From Hibiscus mutabilis (taxonomy: Eukaryota; Streptophyta; Magnoliopsida; Malvales; Malvaceae): a DNA stretch of 64,000 nt. The translations under genes were made by a program, and so were the position numbers. The first letter of the stretch is position 1. The number at the start of each line of letters is the position of its first letter. Positions 33,198 to 45,115 of the stretch are shown in pieces. Location of the stretch: NCBI GenBank assembly GCA_019671005.1, contig JAGYYJ010001503.1, positions 1 through 64,000 on the forward strand. The letters are read 5' to 3'. The notes under the pieces are model-generated. The model made no database searches. It saw only the letters and a list, made by a program, of their open reading frames with translations, and was not told the origin of the DNA.

Positions 33198-35616
33198 GGT
33201 TGCAATTTTAATCGAGTAAAAAGTTTTAAGTTTGATGTTAAGCTGTATAATCATGTTCAAAAGCCCATAACTAAATATTTTAATTTATAAAATTTGATTT
33301 AATCTTATTTTGCGGTCATTTTGTTGGGTTTAAGGAGTGCATGTCTAAATGGGCTTTATAGTGGACCCATTGGAATTTTAACCGAGTAAAAAGTTATAAA
33401 ATTGAGATTAAGATATATAACCACAATTAAAAGAATATAATCAAATATTTTAACTCATAAAATTTTATTTAATCTAATTTTGTGGCTGTTTTGTTGAGTT
33501 TAAATCATGCATGTCTGAATGAGCATTACAGTGGACCCGTTGGAAATTTAACAGAATAAAAAAATTTGAAAATGAGGTTAAACTATATTATCATGTTCAA
33601 AAGCACATAACTAAATATTTTAATTCATAAAATTTGATTTAATCTTAGTTTGCAGCCATTTGGTTGGGTTTTAAGGCATGCATGTCTAAGTGGACTTTAT
33701 AGTGGACAATTTTAAATTTTAATCGAGTAAAAATTTCTGAAAATGAGGTTAAGCTATATAATCATATTTAAAAGCCCATAACTAAATATTTTAAGTCATA
33801 AAATGTAATTTAATCTTATTTTGCGGCCATTTTGTGGGGGTTTAAGGCTTGCATTTCTAAATGGGCTTTAGAGTGGACCTGTTGCAATTTTAATCAAGTA
33901 AAAAGTTCTAAAATGAGGTTAAGCTATATAACCATGTTAAAAAGCCCATAAATAAAGTCATAAAATGTGATTTAATATTATTTTTCGACCTTTTTATTGG
34001 GGTTTAAGGCGTACATGTCTAAATAGGCTTTATAGTGGAACCATTGCAATTTTAATCGAGTAAAAAGTTCTAAACTTGAGGTTAAGCTGTATAATCAAGT
34101 TCAAAAGCCCATAACTAAATATTTTAATTCATAAAATTTGATTTAATCTTATTTTGCAGCCATTTTATTGGGTTTTAAGGTGTGCATGTCTTAATGGGCT
34201 TTACAGCAATCCCGTTGGAATTTTAACCTAGTAAAAATTTCTGAAAATGAGGTTAAGCTACATAATCATGTTCAAAAGCCCATAAATAAATATTTTATGC
34301 CATAAAATGTGATTTAAACTTATTTTTCGGCCATTTTGTTGGGGTTTAAGGCGTGCATGTCTTAATGGGCTTTACAGCGGACCCGTTGGAATTTTAACGT
34401 AGTAAAAAGTTCTGAAAATGAGGTTAATCTATATAATCATGTTCAAAATCCCATAAATAAATATTTTAAGTCATAAAATGTGACTTAATATTATTTTCCA
34501 GCCGTTTTATTGGGGTTTAAGGCGTGCTTCTCTAAATGGGCTTTAAAGTGGGCCCGTTGAAATTTAACCGAGTAAATTTTTTTGAAAATGAGGTTAAGCT
34601 ATATAATCATGTTCAAAAGCACATAACTAAATATTGTAAGTCATAAAATGTGATTTAATCTTATTTTTGGCCGTTTTTTTGGGTTTAAGGCGTACATGTC
34701 TAAATTGGCTTTACAGTGGACCCATTGGAATGTTAACAAAGTAAAAAATTCTAAAATTGAGGTTAAGCTATATAATCATGTTCAAAAGTCAATAACTAAA
34801 TATTTTATGTCATAAAATGTGATATAATCTTATTTTTCGTCTGTTTTGTTGGGCTTTAAGGCGTGCATGTCTAAATGGGCTTTATAGTGGACCCATTGTA
34901 ATTTTAACCGAGTAAAAGTTCTAAAATTGAGGTTAAGCTGTATAATAATGTTCAAAATCCCATAAATAAATATTTTAATCCATAAAATTTGATTTAATCT
35001 TATTTTGCGGCCATTTTGTTGGGGTTTAAGGCGTGCATGTCTAATTGGGTTTTACAGAGGACCGGTTGGAATTTTAATCAAGTAAAATTTTTTGAAAATG
35101 AGATTAAGCTATATAATCATGTTCAAAAGCCCATAACTAAATATTTTAACTCATAAAGTTTTATTTAATCTTATTTTGGGGATGTTTTGTTGGGTTTAAA
35201 GTGTGCACGTCTGAATGGGCATTATAGTGGACCTGTTGAAATTTTAACCGAATAAATTTTTTTGAAAATAAGGTTAAGATATATAATCATGTTCAAAAGC
35301 CCATAACTATATATTTTAATTCATAAAATTTGATTTAATCTTATTTTGAGGCCATTTTGTTAGGTTTTAAGGCGTGCATGTCTAAGTGGGCTTTACAGTG
35401 GACCTATTGGAATTTTATCCGGGTAAAAATTTATGAAAATAAGGTTAAGCTATATAATCAAATTTAAAAGCCTATAAATAGATATTTTAAGTCATAAAAT
35501 TTGATTTAATCTTATTTTGCGACCGTTTTATTGAGGTTTGAGGCGTGCTTGTGTAAATGGGCTTTTATTGTGGATCTGTTGCAATTTTAACCGAGTAAAA
35601 AGTTCTAAAATTGAGA
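33198..35616 (+). repeat. Satellite array S4, forward, ~14 units
   Basis: The first monomer is entered inside the CCGTTGCAATTTTAATCGAG segment, fused to E2 integrase sequence at CCGGTTG. Monomer spacing is about 170 bp. The array ends at about 35616, where orientation flips. Confidence 0.95.
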
Positions 35617-36788
35617 TTAAATCCCATTTAGTTATGGGCTTTTGAACATGATTATAAAGCCCATTTAGACATGCACACCTTAAACCCCAACAAAATGGGT
35701 GAAAATAAGATTAAATCACATTTTATGACTTAAAATGTTTAGTTATGGGCTTATGAAGATGATTATATAGATTAACGTCATTTTCAAAAAAAATTACTCA
35801 TTTAAATTCCAACGGGTCCACTATAGAGCCCATTTAGACATCTAGGCCTTAAAACCCAACAAAATGGCCGTAAAATAATATTAAATCAAATTTTATGATT
35901 TAAAATATTTATTTATGGGCTTTTGAACATGATTATACAGCTTAACCTCATTTTCAAAAGATTTTAATCGGTTAAATTTCCAACGAGTCCACTGTAATGC
36001 CCATTTAGACATGCACGCCTTAAATCCCAACTAAACGGACGAAAAATAAGATTAACTTGTATTTTGTGACTTAAAATCTTTAGTTATGGGCTTTTGAACC
36101 TGATTATATAGCTTAACCTCATTTTCAGAAATTTTTACTCAATTAAAATTCTAACGGGTCCATTGTAAAGCCCATTTAGACATGCACACCTTAAACCTCA
36201 ACAAAATGGCCGCAAAATAAGATTAAATCAAATTTTATGAATTAAAAATATTTTGTTATGGGCTTTTGAACATGATTATACAACTTAACCTCAATTTTTG
36301 AGCTTTTTACTCGGTTAAAATTCCATCGGGTCCGTTGTAAAGCCTATTTAGACATGCATGCCTAAAACCGCAATAAAATAGACGAAAAATAAGATTAAAT
36401 CACATTTTATAACTTAAAATATTTAGTTATGTGTTTTTGAACATGATAATGTAGATTAACCTCATTTTTAGAAATTTTTACTCTGTTAAAATTCTAACGG
36501 GTCCATTGTAATGCTCAGTTAGACATACACGCCTTAAACCTAACAAAACAGCCACAAAATAAGATTAAATCAAATTTTATGAGTTAAAATATTTGATTAT
36601 AGGCTTTTGAATATGATTATGTAGCTTAACCTTATTTTTAGAACTTTTTACTCGGTTAAAATTCGAACGGGTCCACTATAAAGCCTATTTAGAATTTACG
36701 CCTTAAACCCCAACAAAACAGACGAAAAATAAGATTAAATCAAATTTTATGAATTAAAATTTTAGTTATGGCTTTTGAACATGATTAT
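35617..36788 (-). repeat. Satellite array S5, reverse, ~7 units
   Basis: Starting at TTGAGATTAAATCCC the monomers read in reverse. The first has lost about 100 bp (AACATGATTATA joined directly to AAGCCCATTTAG near 35657). The array ends in a monomer where the minus-strand Tekay LTR has inserted (GATTAT, then TGTAACCCC). Confidence 0.95.
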
Positions 36789-39700
36789 TGTAACCCCTGG
36801 ACCCTGTCTACTTGCAAGACCGAACTAAGCGAGCTACATTAGGGTTTGCTGAGACAAACCCAGAAGACATACGTTAGAAATGGTCTATTTTTTTCTTTTT
36901 ATCTTATCTAGATGTATTTTTAGGTCCTAAGGTGATCATAGAGGTTGTGGTTAAAGCTACAACTCAATCGTGAGTCATTTTGACATCCAATTGCTCGAAA
37001 ATACTTTATAGGAACTAAAATGTAATTTCCAATATTTGCAAGGGCTTTCACGAAATTAAAGTTACCAATCCTCAATTAGTCATGTTACATGCCTTCATGT
37101 TAAATCTCAACTCAAAATAATCATCCATACTCATTTAATTGCATAAATAAGAAACAGGGATCAAATTATAAAGATTATGAACACCAGAAAGCATTTCAAC
37201 CAAATTAACGGTTAGCGTACCAGTACAGGTGTCTACCGTATCGAAATGGCAATACAGGGCAAGGGTGTACCAATACGGTCCTCAAGCGTATCGGTACAGG
37301 CTTGCGTGTTTTGAAAATTGGGATTCCAGTAGCCAAAGACAATATCAAAATGATGACCTGTGTACCAAAACCATCACTGTTACTAGACTATGTGTACCGA
37401 TACGGTTACCAAGCGTATCGGTACGCCTAGGATATTTTGAGCAATCTGAGCTGAGACAGATCCCCACGTACTGAAACATGAGGTGTCGTACTGGTACGGT
37501 GAGACCTGTAATGACCTTTATGTCCAACATATGACACTTTGGCTCAATCTAACACCCTCAATTCGTCCTCTAATCATCATATGGCATCACAAACATCCAA
37601 TCATCAACCATGGCAACACGACAAGAGATCTTACTAAGCATGGCATAATCAAACATTCACCTAAGTGCATGATTTCTACCCAAGCATTCTTAATGTCCTC
37701 CAACCCCTCAAACCAAATATAAAGCATCATACAAGTCCAAAACATTAATCCGCACTTTTACAAACAGGGAGCAACTCGAATACATCTCCTAAAACAACCC
37801 GGTCACATTGCCTTCTTATTGCTACTTAGCATTTTTCAAACCATACTTTGTAATGTAACGTTCCTTGGATCCTCCCTTGCTCACGTACTGCCCGAGAAAG
37901 CTATTTCTCTGTATTAATGAGGAAAAAAGAGCGTAAGCTATAAGCTTAGTGAGGGAATTGAAAAATGTTCATCAATGCATTTAAAAACATTTAATTCAAA
38001 TCACATGTAGATATCTCATGGCAAACATCTCATGCTTTTCATGTCATCTCAAATATGCACATTTAAACCATTTTCAACACATGTATCATGGATTCAATCT
38101 CTACCTCAATTTTAGCTTCACCACCCAACACCTTTATAACAAGTTGAAAGAGTACCACATGTATAAATCACATTTTACAAACATAATCCATTTCTCATGA
38201 TACATTATCTCATATATTGGCTTTTAAGTGACTCAAAACCATTAACCTTCCATTTCATAAATACATCGGATACATGGATTTCTCAAGTGGTTTCCATAAC
38301 CACTTCATATACATGCCTTAACTGGAGAAACGACACAATTGCCCACCTCAATGGTTCAAATTGGAGTAACGGAACATTTACCCACCTCTATGGCTTGGAT
38401 GTATCAATCCACCAGCAGGAGAAAATAGAACATTTACCCACCTCAACCGCTAGAGTTCTCATGGTGGAGAACACAGGCATTTACCACCCATCTACGCATA
38501 TGAGGCAACTTATTATAGTACACTTTAAACCCTATGGCTAGCCAACTATATCCGATAACATTTTAAACACAACTACTTGCCAATATATTCAATAAACAAC
38601 ATTACCTCACAGTTTTACATATGCATCAAATCAAACCAACACAAATACACTAAACCATGTATTCAATATTCCCAAAAATACTTTTATAAACTATATGCCA
38701 TTCTCAAAAGCCATCATCTATGATCATTTGCAACATCTTTCACTTTCAAAAAATGCATAATACAGTGTGTAATCAAACCATAAGCATGTGCATGAGATTT
38801 TATTTTACAAAATCAAAATCGAGAGAAAGCTCAACCGACACTTACTTCCAAGCTTAGATAATTGTAGCAAACTTTATCTAAAGTCCCACAACTAGTTTTC
38901 AAACCTTTAACAGCAGTAAAACACTTTTTCACTCACCAACAATCCAACGCTTGCTTGTCGATGTGCGAATCAAGGTTCCGGAGCTTCCACGACTTCTCCA
39001 AAATTCAAAGGATTCAACTCCCCTACTTTACCCAATCAAAAATAGAGGATTAAAACACATCTCTATAACACAAACCTCCAGCAACCAATAAGCACAAACT
39101 CACCTCCCAAGAATCCACCCAACACCTTTCTAAAACTATCAAGAACACCACTAAAGCTTACCTAAACAAAGCTCAGCCAACATCTAATGAGTCCAGCACA
39201 ATAGCAACATCAATTAACATCCAAAAACAACCTAAACACATCCTTATACATCCAGCAACACTACAACAACAAGATCACCCCAAAAACCAACTATAACCAA
39301 CCTAGAAATCTAACAATGCACATAGTTTCGGGATTACATTGATTAATCAATTCTTTCAAAATTAAAACACATCCAAATGGAGATCTAAATCAATTAGATT
39401 CATCACCAAAACAGATCCAAATCAATTTCCAACAATTTTTCAAGAAAACTCTATTTAATCATTAAATCCATGCTAAAATCATAAATTCCATAATATAAAT
39501 CAATAATAAAGGATCAAGAACTTGGGAATTTCATTAAAGAACCTTTAATTAGAGGAGAGAAATGAAAATCACATCTGCTTGCTGATTTCTCCCTTAATTG
39601 GCCAAGCTTTGATGAAATCCAAAGAGATTTTGCAATAGAATTTGAAGAAATCAAATAGAAATCAAAAAGGAAATCAATAGGAATTGATTCCTGGAATTTT

Positions 39701-40203
39701 TAGAGTAGAAATATTAGTTTGGTTGCTGAGAAAGATGAGAGAAAAATATTAGAAGAAAAACAGTTACGTAAGAAAGTGATTTTGACAATTAAAAATCCTT
39801 TTAATAAATTCCCTTTTATTTAATTATAAAACCACTTAAAAATTACTTTAAAAATAACCTAAACTAATAGAGAAATTTAAAGAAAAATATTGGTCAAATA
39901 GCTCCTTAAAGATTCTAAGTTTTGACCTTTTTACGATTTAGTCAACAAAATCAGTTTTGAAAACTTTCAATTTAGTCACTAGACCAATAAGTCTTAAAAT
40001 CATATTTAATTACCTCAAATTGAATTCACCAAATTACTTAAAATATTAATTAAGTAATTTCTTGTATTTTTCCATATTTTATTTTACCCAAAAATCAAAT
40101 TTATAAAATAAAATTCCTGACACTATTCGAATTGCCTAAATTGGTTCTCCTGAACCACCTACCTGATCCGACCCACATCTAGGCCCAATTTCAGGGCGTT
40201 ACA
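36789..40203 (-). mobile_element. Complete 3' LTR of a minus-strand Tekay element (copy B)
   Basis: It is bounded by TGTAACCCC (36789) on the left and GGGCGTTACA (40203) on the right, the latter next to a polypurine tract; 3,415 bp. It belongs to the same family as the E1/E3 LTRs in opposite orientation: the GGTGGGTAAATGTT words, the TAAGCTATAAGCTTA block (37926-37940) and the TACCGATACG cluster (37210-37500). Its right half is duplicated at 846-2573. Confidence 0.93.
37210..37500 (-). repeat. Cluster of TACCGATACG motifs (copy B minus-strand LTR)
   Basis: It includes GTGTACCGATACGGTTACC (37392) followed at once by GCGTATCGGTACGCCTAGG (37413), plus GCGTACCAGTACAGG, GTGTACCAATACGG, GCGTATCGGTACAGG and CGTACTGGTACGG. 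The 37392 pair is nearly the same text and spacing as 16442-16473 in the copia-type LTR. Confidence 0.88.
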
Positions 40204-40220
40204 ACTCTCCCCCTCTTAAG
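40204..40220 (-). promoter_or_regulatory. Polypurine tract of the minus-strand Tekay element (copy B)
   Basis: The minus strand reads AAGAGGGGGAGAG directly upstream of the 3' LTR, identical to 2574-2590. Confidence 0.85.
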
Positions 40221-40987
40221 AAATTTCATCCTCGAAATTTACCTGGCAGAAAAAGAAGAGGAAACTACTTCAACATGTCCTCCTTGCTCTCCCAGGTACA
40301 TTCCTCTACACCGCGATGCCGCCACAACACCTTTACCAACTTTATGGTCTTTCCATGGAGAAATTTTCTACTCGAATCCAGAATTTTCACCGGTTCCTCA
40401 TCATAGGTCAAATCCAAATTCAACTCAATCTCCTCAACATGCATTAGATGCGAAGGATCTGATCTATACCTCCGAAGCATCGATACATGGAAAATATCAT
40501 GTATCTTTTCTAGCTCTGCGAACAACCTCAATCTATACGCTACTGGGCCAACACACTCCAATACCTCATAAGGCCCAATAAACCTAGGGGTCAACCTTCC
40601 CTTCCGTCCAAACCTCATCATCTTTTTCCACAGCGAAACCTTCAAGAACACATGATCACCAACTGCATACTCAATCTCCCTTTGCTTCAAGTCCGCATAA
40701 GACTTTTGTCGATCCGATGCCACTTTCAACCCGTCACTAATAAGCTTTACTTTCTCATTGGTATCCTTCAACACATCTGGCAAAGATATATACTTCTCTC
40801 TTGCCTCCGCCCAACAAAGTAGCGTACAACATCTTTTACAATACAAAGCCTCGTATGGTGCCCCTGGATACTAGCTTGATAACTATTATTATAAGCGAAC
40901 TCCACCAACAACGATTTTTTCTCCCACTTCCCTTGGAATTCTATAATACAACACCACAACATATCATCCAACACTTGGATAACAGGT
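40221..40987 (-). pseudogene. Tekay integrase C-terminus with chromodomain (copy B)
   Basis: The 40846-40265 frame (193 codons) runs from KDTNEKVKLISDGLKVASDR through QREIEYAVGDHVFLKVSLW, PRFIGPYEVLECVGPVAYRL and FHVSMLRRYRSDPSHL to an intact chromodomain-like end, VKVLWRHRGVEECTWESKED. The next part in another frame covers VIQVLDDMLWCCIIEFQGKW and VEFAYNNSYQASIQ (about 40980-40860). Integrase ends near 40987, where plus-strand LINE sequence begins; the catalytic core is absent. This copy keeps the Trp codon that is a stop in copy A. Confidence 0.88.
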
Positions 40988-42376
40988 TCTGGGAGGTTGA
41001 TGATCCGTGAACCTATCTCAGAATTCATTTTCTCATTGGTCGCAACAAGTCTGAGGCCCTCAGTTTTGTGCATGATAAAGTTGGCACTTGGGTCACAAGC
41101 TGGACAAAGCACTTGCTCTCTTACAATGGTCAAGAGGTCTTTCTCAAGCCTGTATCCCAAGCCTTGCCTCAATATGTTATGTCTTGTTACTTACTTCCGT
41201 AAAATTTGATTGATGATATGACCTGTACTATACGAAGCTACTGGCGGTCAGGCCAAAACAATAGGCGTCGTTGGCCTCTCATCTCTTGGGCCAACGTGTG
41301 CACCCCGAAGTTTGTTGGAGGTCATGGCTTCAGGGATATGCATCATTTTAATGGTGCTCTTCTTGGCAAGCAATTATGGCGCTTTATTTCAAATCTGGGC
41401 TCACTGCTTTAACGTGTTTTCACGGCCAAGTACTTCCCTTCTAGGAATATTCTCCATGCCCCTTTCCCTCGAAGCATGCTTCATTTGCTTGAAAGGGGCT
41501 TTACAAAGCTTTGACTCAGCTGCGTGGTGGATTCTTTTGGACTCTAGGTACTGACAGCTCGGTTCGCCTTTATCAGGACCGTTGGGGGGGATCTTCGCCC
41601 ATTTCCCTCTCAGACAACTTTATTGATAATGATGAAATGCCGATCTAGTGTTGTGATTTCAGGATCCCAGGACAACCTAGCTGGAATGATCATATTGTTC
41701 ACGGTGTTTTTTGGACAGATGATGCAGATACTATTATGCATGTTTCGATCTCTGCCACTCGCCCGAACACCCTTATTTGGGGGGATCATGACTCGGGCCT
41801 TTATTCTATATGGTTTGAATACCTCTTTCTACAACATCTGACCCCCTCGACTATTACACCTTTTTGGATATGGAAGCTTATTTCGAGTTGCCAGTTATCC
41901 CAAAAGTTCACACCTTCGGTTGGCAAATTAGACATGAAGCACTTCCTACGGGAAGTAGACTTCAACCTGCGGGGGCCTTTCCCTTGGTTTTTGCCTATTG
42001 TGCTGGCACGACTCGGAAACGATTCTTCATGCTCTCCGTGATTGTCCTGCTTCAGCTAAAGCCCTTCTTCTTGCAGGATTCCCTCGGGCCCTTGTCTCCA
42101 GTCAGACAGACACTATCCTTGCTTGGCTTAAGGAAGCTACCACCTCACTATCTTTATACTACTTTGCCTTTTTTCCTTGTCGTGCTTTGGTATATTTGGT
42201 GACGAAGGAATGATTGGGTCCATGAGAAGCTTTTACGGCCCATCTGGGTCTTGGTATCTAATGCCCTCTGTCTCCACCCTGACTACCATGTTGCGAATAT
42301 GTCTCAGTCCAACCTACAGTCTGCATCTACTTCCTCAGCTCTTTCTATGTAAGGTTGGCAGTCGCCTTCTTTTGGT
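40988..42376 (+). pseudogene. L1-type LINE ORF2 fragment (copy B)
   Basis: Same segment as 3344-4655: REPISEFIFSLVATSLRP is a shifted reading of the YLGIPFLIGRNKSEA block, then IRSYWRSGQNNRRRWPLIS, FRDMHHFNGALLGKQLWRF and the zf-RVT segment. Here zf-RVT is more complete than in copy A, with ETILHALRDCPASAKALLL (42013-42069). The LINE stops at about 42376, fused to the satellite; the RNase H domain and A-tail of copy A (4656-5226) are missing. Several frameshifts and stops. Confidence 0.85.
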
Positions 42377-45115
42377 CATATTCAAAATCCCTTAATCAGA
42401 TATTTTAACTCATAAAATTTGATTAAATCTTACTTTGTGGCCGTTTTGTTGGGTTTAAGGCGTGCATGTCTAAATGGGCTTTATAGGGGACCTGTTGGAA
42501 TTTTAGCTGAGTACCAATTTTCTGAAAATGAGGTTAAGCTATGTAATCATGTTCAAAAGCCCATAACTAAATATTTTAAGTCATAAAATGTGATTTAAAT
42601 TTATTTTTGGTCGATTTGTTGGGGTTTAAGGTGTGCATGTCTAAATGGGCTTTACGGTGGACCCGTTGAAATTTTAACCGAGTACAAAGTTATAAAATTG
42701 TCTTTAAGCTGTATAAACATGTTCAAAAGCCCATAAATAAATATTTTAATTCATAAAATTTTGATTTAATCTTATTTTGCGACCATTTTGTTGTGTTTTA
42801 AGGCGTGCATGTCTAAACGAGCTTTATAGCGTACCCATTGGAATTTTAACTGAGTAAAAATTTTTAAAAAAGAGATTAAGCTACATAATCATGTTCAAAA
42901 ACCGATAAATAATTATTTAAATTCATAAAACATGATTTAATCTTATTTTTCGTCCGTTTGGTTGGGGTTTAAGGTGTGCATGTCTAAATGGGCTATATAG
43001 TGGACCCGTTGGAATTTTAACCAAGTAAAAAGTTCTGAAAATGGGTTAAGCTATATAATCAACTTCAAAAGCCCATATCCAAATATTTAAAGTAATTAAA
43101 TGTGATTTAATCTTATTTTTTAGCCGTTTTGTTGGTGTTTAAGGCGTGCATGTCTAAACGGGCTTTATAGTGGACCCGTTGCAATTTTGACCGAGTAAAA
43201 AGTTATAAAATTGAGGTTAAGCTGCATAACCATGTTAAAAATCCTATAACTAAATATTTTAATTCATAAAATTTGATTTAATCTTATTTTGCGACCATTT
43301 TGTTGGGTTTTAAGGCGTCCATGTCTAAACGAGCTTTATAGCGGACCCGTTGGAATTTTAACCGAGTAAAAATTTAAAAAAATGAGGTTAAGCTATATAA
43401 TCATGTTCAAAAACCCATAAATGTAAATTTAAATTCATAAAATGTTATTTAATCTTATTTTTTGTCCGTTTGGTTGGGGTTTAAGGCGTGCATGTCTAAA
43501 TGGGCTTTATAGTGGACCCGTTGAAATTTTAACCAAGTAAAAAGTTCTGAAAATGGGTTAAGCTATATAATCAACTTCAAAATCCCATATCTAAATATTT
43601 AAAGTCATGAAGTGTGATTTAATCTTATTTTTAGCCGTTTTGTTTGGGTTTAAGGAGTGCATGTCTAAACGAGCTTTATAGTGAACCCGTTAGAATTTTG
43701 ACCGAGTAAAAAGTTATAAAATTGAGGTTAAGCTGTATAATCTTTTTCAAAATCCCATAAATAAATATTTTAAATCATAAAAATTGATTTAATCTTATTT
43801 TGCGTCCATTTTGTTGGGGTTTAAGGTGTGCATGTCTAAATGAGTTTTATAGTGGACCCGTTGGAATTTTAACCGAGTAAAATATTCTAAAATTGAGGTT
43901 AAGCTATATAATCTTAATCAAAGGCCAATAATTAACTATTTTAACTAAAAACATTTTATGTAATCTTATTTTGTGGCCGTTTTGTCAGGTTTAAGGCATG
44001 CATGTCAAAATGAGCTTTACAGTGGACCTTTTGGAATTTTAACCAAGTAAAAATTTCCAAAAAATCAGGTTAAGCTATATAATCATGTTCAAAAACCCTT
44101 AACTAAATATTTTAATTAATAAAATTTGATTTAATCTTATTTTGCGGCCATTTTGTTGGGGTTTAAGGCGTACATGTCTAAGTGGGCTTCACAGTGGACC
44201 CGTTGGAATTTTAACCGAGTAAAATATTCTAAAATTGAGGTTAAGCTATATAATCATAATCAAAACCCAACAATCAAATATTTTAACTTAATCTTTTTAT
44301 GTAATCATATTCTATGGCCGTTTTGTCGGGTTTAAGTTGTGCATGTCTAAATGGGCTTTACACTGGACCTATTGGAATTTTAACTGAGAAAAAATTTCTA
44401 AAAACTCAGGTTAAGCTATATAATCATGTTCAAAATCCCTTAACTAAATATTTTAATTCATAAAATTTGATTTAATCTTATTTTGTTGGGGTTTAAGGCA
44501 TGCATCTCTAAGTGGGCTTTACAATGGACCCATTAGAATTTTAACCGAGCAAAAAGTTCAAAAATTGAGGTTAATTTATATAATCATATTCAAAAGCCTA
44601 TAATCAAATATTTTAAGTCATAATATTTGATTTAATCTTATTTTTTGGTCACTTTGTTGGGGTTTAAGGCGTGCATTTCTAAAGGGCTTGAAAGTGGACC
44701 CGTTGGAATTTTAATCGTGTAAAAAATTCTAAAATTGAGGTTAATATGTATAATAATTGTCAGAAGCCCATAACTAAATATTCTAATTTACAAAATTTGA
44801 TTTAATTTTATTTTGTGGCTATCTTGTTGGGTTTTAAAGCGTGAATGTCTAAATAGGCTTTATAGTGGACCCGTTGGAATTTTAAACGAGTAAAAATTTC
44901 TAAAATTGAGGTTAAGTTGTATAATCATGTTCAAAAGCCCATAATTAAGTATTTTAATTCATAAAATTTGATTTAATCATATTTTGCAACCATTTTGTTG
45001 GGGTTTAAGTCGTGCGTGCATGTCTAATTGAGCTTTACAATGGAACCGTTAGAATTTTAATCGAGTAAAAAGTTCTTAAAATGAGGTTAAGCTATATAAT
45101 CATATTCAAAAGCCA
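42377..45115 (+). repeat. Satellite array S6, forward, ~16 units, duplicate of S1
   Basis: Unit by unit it corresponds to 5660-8393, including private variants such as AAACGAGCTTTATAGCG, AAACTCAGGTTAAG-type units and the GTCGTGCGTGCATGTCTAA monomer before the LTR. It ends where the E3 LTR starts, at the same monomer position as E1. Confidence 0.96.

Noticed and set aside
5227..45115. CENP-B-box-like site in the satellite
   Set aside because: I looked for a TTCG....A..CGGG pattern in the conserved parts of the monomer and found none. The centromere link rests only on size and context.
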